Assembly (NCBI GenBank): GCA_013298765.1 | Contig: JAAFJA010000006.1 | Location: 124,001-188,000, forward strand | DNA: 64,000 bases | Origin: Betaproteobacteria bacterium | GTDB taxonomy: Bacteria > Pseudomonadota > Gammaproteobacteria > Burkholderiales > Casimicrobiaceae | Reading direction: 5' to 3' | Part shown: one piece after another, positions 42,887 through 51,899 of the stretch | Numbering within the stretch: the first letter of the stretch is position 1 | Layout: each line of letters begins with the position of its first letter | Position numbers and translations under genes: made by a program | Notes under the pieces: model-generated | The model's input: the letters and a program-made list of their open reading frames with translations, nothing else | Database searches by the model: none | What the model was told of the DNA's origin: nothing

Positions 42887-45592
42887 TTAGAACTTGTAGC
42901 GAACCGAGCCGTACCAGTAGGCACCGCGTGGGTTGTGTACCGACGATGCGAAGCCGTACCAGTTTTCGTTCGAGAACGGCGGCTTCTTGTTGGCGACGTT
43001 TTGTCCGCCCAACGAAAGCGTCAAGTTCTTGAAGCCGGTGTAGCGAACTTGGGCGTCGATCGTCATGTGGTTGCCGATCTTCACTTCCTGACCGGCGGCT
43101 GTGCGGAAGTCCGCAAAGCCTGCGACCGTATTCACGGAAACGGTGGAACCCCACGCACCGCGTGTCCAGTTGCCGCTGATCGTATGGCGCCAACGCGGGA
43201 ACTCCCACGTATCGACCAATTCAGCCAATGGCTGACCTGGGTTCAGCTGACGCTTCAGGCTAATCATGTAGGTGTAGCCATTCACAACTTCCAGCTTGCC
43301 CATGTTGCCAAGTGCAAAGGTCGTGCGCAGATCAACGTCGACACCATCAGTTTTTTGCTGCGAAGCGTTGAAGAACGTGCGGGTGATGCCAGGCACCAAA
43401 TCGCCGGACGTGCCGCGCAAGCCGGCACGCGCGTTTGCTGCAATGTCGTCCGCCGTACGTGCGCCACGTGTCACGGCGCCTGGGAACAACGCCTCGTTGG
43501 CAAGGATAAAGGGAGCCGTCGGCGCGAGAATCCGATTGTCGTGCTCGATGCTGTAGTAATCGATGCCCAACGAGACGTTACGTGTTGGCTCAATCACGAA
43601 CCCGAGAGAGTAGCTCTTCGACTCTTCAGGCTTAAGCGAGGTGTTGCCCAAGAAAATCGAGCGAACCTGCGCGGCAACGCCTGTACCCGTCGAGCCGCAA
43701 ATTGCGACCGTGCGCGGATCGGTAGCGCCCAAGCCTGCTCGGTAGTCGTTACAGCGAGGCCCATCGGAAACGCTTGGGAACGACGTAGATTCGCCAAGGA
43801 AGAGCTCAGCGAGCGATGGCGCGCGGAAGCCTTCCGCATAGCCGCCGCGTACGAGGAGATTGCTGTTAGGACGCCATGAGAGCGAGACCTTTGGCGTCGT
43901 GGCCGTTCCGAAGTCGGAGTAGCGATCCGTGCGAAGCGCGATCTGCGTCTCAAGTCCTTTGAAGAACGGCAGCGCGATCTCTGCGTATGCCGAATTCAAA
44001 TTCCGTCCCCCGCGCACCGCCGTGCCGCCCGAGCCTGTTACCGCGACACGATTTGGGTTCGTCAGTGCGACGCGTGGATCCGGATCGTCAGCGATACTCT
44101 CTTTGCGATATTCGAAGCCTACTGCGATTGCCGCAGCGCCACCGGCCATGTTGAAGAGTTCACGGCTTGCCTTGATATCGGCGCCTTCAACTTTGCTCAC
44201 GCCTTTGCGAACAGGGCTAATTTCGATCTTGTCGAGCATGCCAGCGGGGTTTGACCCTGGATTTAACACGCCATAACGAATGCCGGTGAAGCCTGCGAGC
44301 GTTCCTGCAAAAGCCTCCACCGCGCGCTCTTGAATGATGTAGTTGAAGCCAGTGTTGACTGTTTCGCTACGGCCAAAGTTAGCAGCAGCTTCGAAGTCCC
44401 AGCCCAGCGCAAATCCTTTGAGACCAGCAACAAGGCGCGTCGATTCCGATTCGAGCGTATTCAGACGCTTACCCGCCTCGACCCAACGATAGGCAACGGT
44501 GGTGAAAGTGGAGCCCGCCGGACGGTCAGGGTGCCCAGTTGCGGCGAACGCGCCTGGTGTCGGCGCGGCGCTAGTGTTGGTCTCGTTCTTGTTGTACATC
44601 GCCTCCAAGAAGGCGGTGAGGTTGTTGTTGATGCGGAAGGTGGCAGCACCAAAAATACCGGCACGCTCCGTTTCGGGCAGCAGATCGTTATCCGCCGCGA
44701 AATCGTACGCACACACATTGCCACCGCCAGCGACACCCAAACTCGCGGCGCTCACGACGCTACCGGCTGGGCACGTGGTGAACGGCGTATTTACGTTTCC
44801 TGCTCCGCCGGTCCAGTAACCAGGGTTACCAGTCGGTGAACGGAAATCAAGACCGCCTCGACCCGCGCCACGCACACGTTGATCGGCGATGCGCGAAAAG
44901 TCACGCTGCTGCGAATTGAGCTTATCGCGCTTGTAGTAGTCGAGCGTGACCATGGCGTTAAAGCCCGTTTTCGCCAAATCGCCAATACCGGCAGCGATCG
45001 ATGCACGGGTTTCGCCCGCGCCACCGTCTTTCGAGTCACCTACCGACGCCGCAACTTCCACGCCTTGGAAATCTTTGCGAAGGATGACGTTAATCACGCC
45101 AGCGATAGCGTCAGAGCCATAAATCGCGGACGCACCGTCTTTCAACACTTCAATCCGCTCAATTGCGGTGACCGGAATCGCGTTCAGGTCAACGAAGTTT
45201 TCATTCAAGTTTTGCGCAAAGCCGTAGTTTGCAATGCGGCGACCGTTCAACAAAACGAGCGTCGTGTTTGCGCCTAAGCCGCGGAGCGATACGGCTGCTG
45301 TGCCGGGCGCGAACGTATTGCCCGCACTGCTGGCTTCTCCGAAGGAGCCACCGCTAATTACTGTCAGCGTTTGCAGCAGCTCGTTAACAGTGGTCTTGCC
45401 CGAATTCTGAATGTCCTCACGCTTGAGCACGACGACTGGCAGCGGTCCTTCGGCATCAATCCGCTTGATGTTTGAGCCTGTGATCTCGATCTTTTCAACT
45501 TTTTGTGCTGCCGGCTGCGATTGCGCATGCGCAATCCCGACGACGGCAAACGTCGCCGCGATCGCAACGGCAAGTTGCTTCTTCTTCACCAT
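42887..45592 (-). CDS. TonB-dependent receptor 3
   Basis: A 901-residue outer-membrane receptor: signal VKKKQLAVAIAATFAVVGIAHAQ, plug VEKIEITGSNIKRIDAEG, motifs SLRGLGANTTLVLLNGRRIANYGFAQNLN and IERIEVLKDGASAIYGSDAIAGVINVILRKDFQG, and barrel end WYGSVRYKF with terminal Phe. It is closely related to receptor 2 in the plug, diverged in the barrel and so probably has another ligand. It has its own upstream motif and leader block, and its own terminator, so it is a separate transcription unit. Confidence 0.93.
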   Translation of the reverse strand: MVKKKQLAVAIAATFAVVGIAHAQSQPAAQKVEKIEITGSNIKRIDAEGPLPVVVLKREDIQNSGKTTVNELLQTLTVISGGSFGEASSAGNTFAPGTAAVSLRGLGANTTLVLLNGRRIANYGFAQNLNENFVDLNAIPVTAIERIEVLKDGASAIYGSDAIAGVINVILRKDFQGVEVAASVGDSKDGGAGETRASIAAGIGDLAKTGFNAMVTLDYYKRDKLNSQQRDFSRIADQRVRGAGRGGLDFRSPTGNPGYWTGGAGNVNTPFTTCPAGSVVSAASLGVAGGGNVCAYDFAADNDLLPETERAGIFGAATFRINNNLTAFLEAMYNKNETNTSAAPTPGAFAATGHPDRPAGSTFTTVAYRWVEAGKRLNTLESESTRLVAGLKGFALGWDFEAAANFGRSETVNTGFNYIIQERAVEAFAGTLAGFTGIRYGVLNPGSNPAGMLDKIEISPVRKGVSKVEGADIKASRELFNMAGGAAAIAVGFEYRKESIADDPDPRVALTNPNRVAVTGSGGTAVRGGRNLNSAYAEIALPFFKGLETQIALRTDRYSDFGTATTPKVSLSWRPNSNLLVRGGYAEGFRAPSLAELFLGESTSFPSVSDGPRCNDYRAGLGATDPRTVAICGSTGTGVAAQVRSIFLGNTSLKPEESKSYSLGFVIEPTRNVSLGIDYYSIEHDNRILAPTAPFILANEALFPGAVTRGARTADDIAANARAGLRGTSGDLVPGITRTFFNASQQKTDGVDVDLRTTFALGNMGKLEVVNGYTYMISLKRQLNPGQPLAELVDTWEFPRWRHTISGNWTRGAWGSTVSVNTVAGFADFRTAAGQEVKIGNHMTIDAQVRYTGFKNLTLSLGGQNVANKKPPFSNENWYGFASSVHNPRGAYWYGSVRYKF

Positions 45593-45608
45593 ATTGGTCC
45601 CCGTAAAT

Positions 45609-45653
45609 GTCCAAAAAGGACGGTTGATAAACGACCTGTCCAGTCTGTCATCG
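45609..45653 (-). promoter_or_regulatory. Leader block of receptor 3 shared with receptor 2
   Basis: The same 20-mer (45618-45637), 8 different bases and tgtcatcg (45646-45653). The hairpin is GTCC-ttttt-GGAC on the gene strand (45609-45621): stem kept, loop changed relative to receptor 2. It starts about 17 bases before the ATG. Confidence 0.6.
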
Positions 45654-45739
45654 GAATGAAATATTCTGAATAAGAGCTAATACTTAGAGGCCACAGACCG
45701 AAAAAGACGAGCCCTCCACAACGCGACACCCACCTTCTG

Positions 45740-45754
45740 TAAGCATTTGATTTA
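45740..45754 (-). promoter_or_regulatory. Shared receptor motif, copy 3
   Basis: Gene-strand TAAATCA-aat-GCTTA, 148 bases before the receptor 3 start; one base differs from the GGTTA of the other copies. Confidence 0.5.
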
Positions 45755-46005
45755 TCGTGCAAATCAGGAGCTCACGGAAACCGCTACCGTCAGACGGAAA
45801 CCGATTTACAGCCCCCGTCAGGGCGTCTCACGTATACAAGTTTTTACCCCTAGGCCAAGTTAAATTTGGCATGGCTGCAAGTAAATGTTGATCCGAAGCA
45901 CACGAAAATCGCCCCTAGCCCACAGTAGTTAGGGCGTTAAACTAAGTTCCTTTATCGAAAATCGTTGTAACAACGCAACGCTTTCGTTCGTGGCAGCACC
46001 GCGAA

Positions 46006-46029
46006 AGAAAAACGCCCACGAGGGGCGTT
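46006..46029 (-). terminator. Terminator of the peptide ABC operon
   Basis: AACGCCC (46011-46017) pairs with GGGCGTT (46023-46029); on the minus strand the stem is followed by TTTCTTTC, about 30 bases past the stop of the ATPase gene. Confidence 0.75.
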
Positions 46030-46057
46030 CTTAACAAAGTTGTCGCCGATTGGCGGC

Positions 46058-47746
46058 CTACATCGCGCCGAGCCCCTTTGGAATCGAATCGAGAAGCTTC
46101 TTCGTGTAGTCATGTTTGGGTGCGGCATAGAGCACGTCGGAGTTTTCATGCTCGACCACTTCGCCATTACTCATGACCATCACCTCATCGCTCATGTATT
46201 TCACAACCGCGAGATCGTGCGAGATGAAGATGTAGGAGAGGCCGAATTCATCCTGCAAATCTTGCAACAGATTGAGCACCTGCGCCTGCACCGAAACGTC
46301 AAGCGCGGACACTGATTCATCGCAAATGAGGATGTCGGGCTTCATCGTCAAGCAGCGCGCGATCGCGATCCGCTGGCGCTGCCCGCCCGAGAACTCGTGC
46401 GGGTATTTGTAGAAGCTCATCTCAGGCAGGCCCACTTTCGACAGGAGCTCGAAGGCCATTTTTGAGCGATCTTCGCCACCCTTGCCGATGCCATGAATGA
46501 TCATCGGCTCCATCAGGATTTGACCGACCGTAAAGCGTGGATTGAGCGACGCGTACGGGTTCTGGAACACGATTTGAATTCGCTTCTTGTACGGAAGAAA
46601 TTCCTTCTCCGTCATCGCGAAGATGTTCTTGCCGTCAAACCAAGCCTCGCCCTTCGTCGCGTCATGCAGCCGCATGACGGTTAAGCCAACGGTTGTTTTT
46701 CCAGATCCCGATTCGCCCACCAAGCCAAGCGTTTTGCCTTTACGAAGCTTGAACGAAACATCTTTCGCGGCGTGGAATGTTTTCTTGCCAAACAGGCCCT
46801 CGCGCGAATAGAAATCTTTGCACAGCCCCTTCACTTCGAGAACCACAGGATCGGCATCGCTCACGCCTCGCGCGCGCTGCTCTCTGCGCATCGCTTCCGC
46901 GCGGCCCGCCATAAAATCTTCGATCACAGGAAGTCGCTTTGGCCGTGAATCCACGGCCGGACGGCACGACAAAAGCGCCTTGGTGTAGTCGTCCTTCGGA
47001 GCGGAGAACACTTCTTTGGTCGTGCCCTGCTCTTTGATTTCACCATTGCGCATCACGACGACGCGGTCCGCGATGTCGCCGACCACAGCCAAATCGTGCG
47101 TGATGAAGAGCACGCTCATGCCATGCTTCTTTTGAATCTCAGCGATGAGATCCAGAATCTGCTTTTGAATCGTGACGTCAAGCGCGGTCGTCGGCTCGTC
47201 GGCAATTAAGAGCTTCGGCTCGCAAGCAATCGCCATCGCAATCATGACGCGCTGCTGCTGCCCACCAGACATTTGGTGCGGAAAGTAATTCACCCGCTCT
47301 TCAGCGCTTGGAATGCCCACTTCTTTGAGCAATTCCACCGCACGCTTATCAGCGGCTGCGCCAGTTAGGTTTTTATGCTCCTTGAGCACTTCTTTGATCT
47401 GATAGCCAACCGTAAAGACCGGATTCAGCGAGCTCATTGGCTCCTGAAAAATCATCGAAATCTTGTCGCCGCGCAGTTCGCGGATTTGTTGCCGCGAGAG
47501 CGCCAACAAATTTTTCCCATCGAAATCGATTCGGCTGTCGCTCGATACCTTTGCGTTCTCCTTCGGCAGGAGCCCGAGCACGGCAAGGGAAGTCACCGAT
47601 TTGCCCGAGCCGGATTCGCCGACCAAAGCAACCGTTTGATTTGGCATCACATCAAAGGAGACGCCTTTGAGCGCGTCGAACGTATTCGAGCGATCAATAC
47701 GAAACGATACACGCAAGTTTTTGACTGAAAGAAGGGGCGTAGTCAT
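46058..47746 (-). CDS. Peptide ABC transporter, double ATPase (YejF/DppDF fused type)
   Basis: A 562-residue protein with two complete nucleotide-binding domains in one chain. NBD1 has Walker [10 protein letters not shown], signature [14 protein letters not shown] and Walker [16 protein letters not shown]2 has [22 protein letters not shown] and [12 protein letters not shown]. This fused layout is that of YejF in the Yej importer, which takes up peptides and microcin C. It is the last gene of the operon SBP-permease-permease-ATPase; 15 bases separate it from the upstream permease gene. Confidence 0.93.
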   Translation of the reverse strand: MTTPLLSVKNLRVSFRIDRSNTFDALKGVSFDVMPNQTVALVGESGSGKSVTSLAVLGLLPKENAKVSSDSRIDFDGKNLLALSRQQIRELRGDKISMIFQEPMSSLNPVFTVGYQIKEVLKEHKNLTGAAADKRAVELLKEVGIPSAEERVNYFPHQMSGGQQQRVMIAMAIACEPKLLIADEPTTALDVTIQKQILDLIAEIQKKHGMSVLFITHDLAVVGDIADRVVVMRNGEIKEQGTTKEVFSAPKDDYTKALLSCRPAVDSRPKRLPVIEDFMAGRAEAMRREQRARGVSDADPVVLEVKGLCKDFYSREGLFGKKTFHAAKDVSFKLRKGKTLGLVGESGSGKTTVGLTVMRLHDATKGEAWFDGKNIFAMTEKEFLPYKKRIQIVFQNPYASLNPRFTVGQILMEPMIIHGIGKGGEDRSKMAFELLSKVGLPEMSFYKYPHEFSGGQRQRIAIARCLTMKPDILICDESVSALDVSVQAQVLNLLQDLQDEFGLSYIFISHDLAVVKYMSDEVMVMSNGEVVEHENSDVLYAAPKHDYTKKLLDSIPKGLGAM

Positions 47747-47761
47747 GAGTTCTCTCCTTCT

Positions 47762-48934
47762 CTACTTAAGCTTTGGATCGAGCGCATCGCGCAACGAATC
47801 GGTAAACAGACTGAATGCAGTCACCAGAATCGCCATAAACAACGTAGCGGCACCAAGCTGCCACCAGTAACCGAGGATTAATTCATTCTGTGCTTCGTTG
47901 AGCATTGAGCCCCAGCTCACGGTATCAACCCCCACACCAAAGCCCAGGTACGAGAGGATGACTTCGCTCTTGATGAAGATCACAACATAGAGCGAGAGCT
48001 GCACGAGGATCACGTGCGAAATATTCGGGAAGATGTGCACGAACATTCGACGAGTGTGGCTTGCGCCAATGGCATTCGCCGCGCGCACGTAATCGCGCGC
48101 TTTGTGCTTCATGTATTCCGCTCGAACCACTCGGAAGATACTGGCCCAGCCGGTCAGCCCGAGGATCAGCACGACAGTGAGAATTCCCTTTTTATTCAAT
48201 ACAGCCGCAATCGCCAACACCAACAAAATGTAGGGGATCGAGTTGAAAATTGAGTAGAACCAATTTAAGAAGTCATCGGTCTTGCCGCCATAATAACCGG
48301 CGAGCGCGCCCAATAAGGTGCCAATCAGCGTGGCCACCAGGGCGGCCGCAAACCCGACGGTGATCGAGGTTTCAGAGCCTTGCACCACTTTGTCGAATAC
48401 GCTCCTCCCCCACTTGTCGGCGCCAAACGCGAGACTGCTCAATTTCTCAGCTTCAACTTCGTTTGCGTCGCCGTCGCCCGTGCGGCCAAGCTTCTTTTTG
48501 AGCTCAACGATCACATCGGCTAGCGGGTCAACGATTTTGATTTCGTCAGCACCGGAGCTGGTTGATTGGCCTAGCTGCTGTTTGAGCTCTGTAATCGTCT
48601 CGCGCAGAGGGTCACGGTCATTGACGAACTCGGGGCGCGAGAGACCCGTATCGAGCGATGGGCCGCTGGCGGCGCTTTTATTCGATTTCGACAAATCTTC
48701 CTGCGCAGCACTCCCTTTAAACCAGGTCGGTGGTGCATAGTTCTTCGCGATCTCGCTGTTCCAGCCGCCCGCTACCAAGCCAACGGCTGAAGCGAGCGCG
48801 AGAAGCAAAAACGTTGCGACGATCACCATCGAAACAATTGCGATCTTGTCTCTGAGCAGTCGCTTCCAGGCGAGCGACCAGAGTCCTGGTGAGCGCTCGA
48901 TTCCAATCGATGCAGTATTCACAGCGGTAGTCAT
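47762..48934 (-). CDS. Peptide ABC transporter permease (OppC/YejE type) with long periplasmic insert
   Basis: A 390-residue inner-membrane permease; TM1 lies near residues 33-57. About 120 mostly polar residues follow before the conserved core (FGADKWGRSVFDKVVQGSETSITVGFAAALVATLIGTLLGALAGYYGG). The EAA-type coupling region RDYVRAANAIGASHTRRMFVHIFPN is intact. The insert contains two similar segments, DPLRETITELKQQLG and DPLADVIVELKKKLG, a small internal repeat. YejE-type permeases also carry a loop here, but this one is longer than the usual 300-340-residue proteins. Confidence 0.9.
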   Translation of the reverse strand: MTTAVNTASIGIERSPGLWSLAWKRLLRDKIAIVSMVIVATFLLLALASAVGLVAGGWNSEIAKNYAPPTWFKGSAAQEDLSKSNKSAASGPSLDTGLSRPEFVNDRDPLRETITELKQQLGQSTSSGADEIKIVDPLADVIVELKKKLGRTGDGDANEVEAEKLSSLAFGADKWGRSVFDKVVQGSETSITVGFAAALVATLIGTLLGALAGYYGGKTDDFLNWFYSIFNSIPYILLVLAIAAVLNKKGILTVVLILGLTGWASIFRVVRAEYMKHKARDYVRAANAIGASHTRRMFVHIFPNISHVILVQLSLYVVIFIKSEVILSYLGFGVGVDTVSWGSMLNEAQNELILGYWWQLGAATLFMAILVTAFSLFTDSLRDALDPKLK

Positions 48935-48948
48935 TCCTGCGCTCCTTC

Positions 48949-49887
48949 TTATTTGAGTTCTACGCGCGGATCGACCGCTTTGTACAAGAGATCGGCTGCG
49001 AGGTTCGCAAGCATCGTGGCTAGCGCCACGTACACCGTAATCGCTTTGATCACGGGGAAGTCACTGCGCTCGACTGACAAGATCACCTCCCGGCCGATGC
49101 CGGGGATCGAGAAGAAGCGCTCAATCAGGAAGAGCCCCACCAAGAGGCCTGGGAGCTGAATCATCAGATTTGTGATGATCGGGATGGCCGCGTTACGAAG
49201 CACGTGTACGAGCATCACGCGGTTTTCAGTCAAACCTTTGGCGCGCGCAGTACGCACGTAGTCTTGGTTGATTTCATCGAGCAAGAATGTCCGATACAAA
49301 CGAATGTTCGGCGCAAGTGACACCACCAAGGCAATCAGAATCGGGAGTGAGGCGTATTTGAAAAGGTTCTCGAAAAAGCCATTGCCCCAGCCCTGAACTG
49401 GGAACAAGCCGAACTTGTACGCAAGCACATACTGGAACACGATGATGTAGACCAGGATCGACACCGATTGCGCGACGGTACAGCTAACCATCACTGCGCG
49501 GTCAGTCAGCGAGCCACGCACGTAAGCAACGCCCAGCGCGATCAGAATCGCGATGATCGCTTCAACGATCAGGAGCGGAATACCGATCATCAATGAAGCG
49601 GGCAATCGACTCGCAAAGATGCTCGATACGTATTCATTCGTACTCCAGCTCTGGCCGAAATCGAAGGTGACAACTTGCTTGATGAATATCCAGAGCTGAA
49701 CGTAGTACGGTTCGTCAATTCCGAGTTGCTTGCGGATATTCGCAATGGTTTCGGGATTCGAAATCTTGCCGGCAAGCAGATACGACGGATCGCCGCCCAC
49801 TACGTTGAACAAGAAGAAAATCAAGAGAATCACGCCAAGCATGGTTGGCACGATTTGCCATAAGCGGCGAACGATATAGGCAGCCAT
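48949..49887 (-). CDS. Peptide ABC transporter permease (OppB/YejB type)
   Basis: A 312-residue permease with N-terminal TM (YIVRRLWQIVPTMLGVILLIFFLF), GGDPSYLLAGKISNPETIANIRKQLGID and the coupling loop QDYVRTARAKGLTENRVMLVHVLRNAAIPI, followed by IPGIGREVILSVERSDFPVIKA. It pairs with the OppC-type permease 14 bases downstream and stands 3 bases after the substrate-binding gene. Confidence 0.93.
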   Translation of the reverse strand: MAAYIVRRLWQIVPTMLGVILLIFFLFNVVGGDPSYLLAGKISNPETIANIRKQLGIDEPYYVQLWIFIKQVVTFDFGQSWSTNEYVSSIFASRLPASLMIGIPLLIVEAIIAILIALGVAYVRGSLTDRAVMVSCTVAQSVSILVYIIVFQYVLAYKFGLFPVQGWGNGFFENLFKYASLPILIALVVSLAPNIRLYRTFLLDEINQDYVRTARAKGLTENRVMLVHVLRNAAIPIITNLMIQLPGLLVGLFLIERFFSIPGIGREVILSVERSDFPVIKAITVYVALATMLANLAADLLYKAVDPRVELK

Positions 49888-49890
49888 TGC

Positions 49891-51768
49891 TTACTTGCCC
49901 TTCCCGGTATTGATATCCATATACATCCACTCAGAAAGCAACACAGGATGCTTCTTGTAGCCCAACACCCACGGATAGATTGCTTGATTTCTCAGACGCG
50001 TCACTCCCATGACCCAGGGCGTGTCAGCTTCGAACTGCTTTTGCATTTCGAGATAGATCTTGTCACGCTCGGGGCCGTCGGGCAGTGAGCGCGATTGCTC
50101 ATAGAGTTTGTCGTAGGCCTCGCTCTTGTAGCAGGCGTCATTCGATTCGCCAATGTTTTTGCCGTACAACAGCTGCGTGAAATTGTCACCGTCGGGATAG
50201 TCGGCGATCCATGCCGAGCCGCGAATAGTGACTTGACAGCGTTTCTGACGCTTCAATGAATCCGCGAATTTTTCGGTTTCCGTACCGAATCGAATACCGA
50301 TTACATCTAGATTCTTTTTGTAGAGCTCATCAAACTCACGATCAATGGCAGTCGCCTGGCGCGTGATCTTGAACACGAGCGGCTTGCCGTCTGGCGTGCT
50401 GCGGTAGCCGTCGGCGCCTCTCTTGTAACCAAACTTATCGAGCAACGCGTTCGCTAAGGGGGGGTTGTACGTATGGTTCGTTGCGAAGTCTTCTTTGTGG
50501 CCCGCCACGCCCTTTGGAACAATGAACTCAGCGCGAATGGCCTGACCTTTACGAATGACGTTGATCTCTTCGTCGCGGTTGATTGCGTGCGCTACCGCGC
50601 GACGCAGCGCAACCTTGTGCGGCTCCGCTCCGCCCCAAACCGCGTCGTTCCATTGGAAGTAGAGATAGGTGTACTCGGGGTCTACCATCTTCTGCAAACG
50701 AATCCCTTGCGCCACTAAATCAGGAGCCAGATTGCCGCCGGGAAGCGCTTGCGGCGCAAAGTTGCCGGGGATGTTGACCAAGTCGAGTTGTTTATTCTTG
50801 AAAGCAAGCCAGCGTGATTGCTCTTCTTCGATCGGGTAAATCTCAACGCGATCAATCTGCGCAAGGGGCTTGCCCTGCATTTGCTTCACGAGTACTTCGT
50901 CGTAGGGATCTTTCCCCGACGGCTTGAAATCCCACGTGCCGCCGCGGAAATTGGGATTCTTCTCCAACACAATCTTTTGCCCGCGCACCCATTCCTTCAA
51001 GTAATACGCTGACGTGCCCACGGGATTGGCCTGAGCGTCATTCGGGAATTTCTCTATCACTTCCCGCGCGACGATGCTCATTGCCGGGTGTGCGAGTACG
51101 TAGTTGAAGTTCACATCGGGCTTCGTTAGCTTGAAACGAATGGTGTGCGAATCGATTTCCTCGATGCCTGGAATCTTTGCATCCCAGTCAATCTTGCCAG
51201 CTTTCTTATTCGCCGCGTACCAATCATCGAGCCCGACGATCTTGCCTTCGATCAAAAACCGCCAAACGGGTTTGATCGAGTCATCATAGTGACGCATGAT
51301 TGAGTACGTGATGTCGCGCGCAACAAGCTCACGCTTCTTATCGCCAAACACAGGATGCGGCGAGAAGTAAACGCCCTTTTTGAGCTTGACCGTGTAGACC
51401 TTGCCGCCGTCTTCCGCGAGCGGCATTTCGGTCGTGATTTTGGGTACGACTTTCGCAGGCTCTGCGAGATAGTCATAGGTCAAGAGCGTGTCGAAAATGC
51501 CTTCAACGACGATACTCGAATAGAGATCATGAACGTTCGCCGGATCAAAACCCGTCTCGGCGACCACAAACGGAATACGCAAGACTTTCTTGCCGTCGGC
51601 TTGGACGGGCGACACCGCCGAGCTCACCGCCGCATCGCTTGGCGCTTGTTGCGCACTCTTCGGCGAACGATCTCCGCAGCCGACGACTAAAACACTTAGC
51701 GCGCACAGGATCGCTGCGCCGCAGCGCCCGAGCCCACCTTGGGTTCGGAACGTAGGAAATAGGTCCAT
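49891..51768 (-). CDS. Peptide ABC transporter substrate-binding lipoprotein (OppA/YejA type)
   Basis: A 625-residue extracytoplasmic solute-binding protein of family 5. The lipobox LVVGC (Cys about residue 31) predicts a lipid-anchored protein. Mature features include GFDPANVHDLYSSIVVEGIFDTLLTYDYLAEPAKVVPKI, YTVKLKKGVYFSPHPVFGDKKRELVARDITYS and GTSAYYLKEWVRGQKIVLEKNPNF. It opens the importer operon; the promoter lies in the 131 bases before it, which also hold the CTAAACCCAATTAAATC element at 51874-51890. Confidence 0.93.
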   Translation of the reverse strand: MDLFPTFRTQGGLGRCGAAILCALSVLVVGCGDRSPKSAQQAPSDAAVSSAVSPVQADGKKVLRIPFVVAETGFDPANVHDLYSSIVVEGIFDTLLTYDYLAEPAKVVPKITTEMPLAEDGGKVYTVKLKKGVYFSPHPVFGDKKRELVARDITYSIMRHYDDSIKPVWRFLIEGKIVGLDDWYAANKKAGKIDWDAKIPGIEEIDSHTIRFKLTKPDVNFNYVLAHPAMSIVAREVIEKFPNDAQANPVGTSAYYLKEWVRGQKIVLEKNPNFRGGTWDFKPSGKDPYDEVLVKQMQGKPLAQIDRVEIYPIEEEQSRWLAFKNKQLDLVNIPGNFAPQALPGGNLAPDLVAQGIRLQKMVDPEYTYLYFQWNDAVWGGAEPHKVALRRAVAHAINRDEEINVIRKGQAIRAEFIVPKGVAGHKEDFATNHTYNPPLANALLDKFGYKRGADGYRSTPDGKPLVFKITRQATAIDREFDELYKKNLDVIGIRFGTETEKFADSLKRQKRCQVTIRGSAWIADYPDGDNFTQLLYGKNIGESNDACYKSEAYDKLYEQSRSLPDGPERDKIYLEMQKQFEADTPWVMGVTRLRNQAIYPWVLGYKKHPVLLSEWMYMDINTGKGK

Positions 51769-51899
51769 CTCTTCCCCTCCGCCTTGTGGGCGGCCTCTTG
51801 GAACTAAAAGCGCTCGATTCTACGGGGGCAGTCTTCTAGAACACTTCAAAACATGTTTTTCAGCAAAACTCTGCTAAACCCAATTAAATCGGGGCGAGA

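Larger units (their letters stand above)
45593..46057. other. Gap between the peptide ABC operon end and receptor 3
   Basis: 465 bases: leader block (45609-45653), shared motif (45740-45754), two elements with CCCCTAG near 45847 and 45912, and the terminator of the ABC operon (46006-46029). No coding sequence is seen. Confidence 0.6.
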
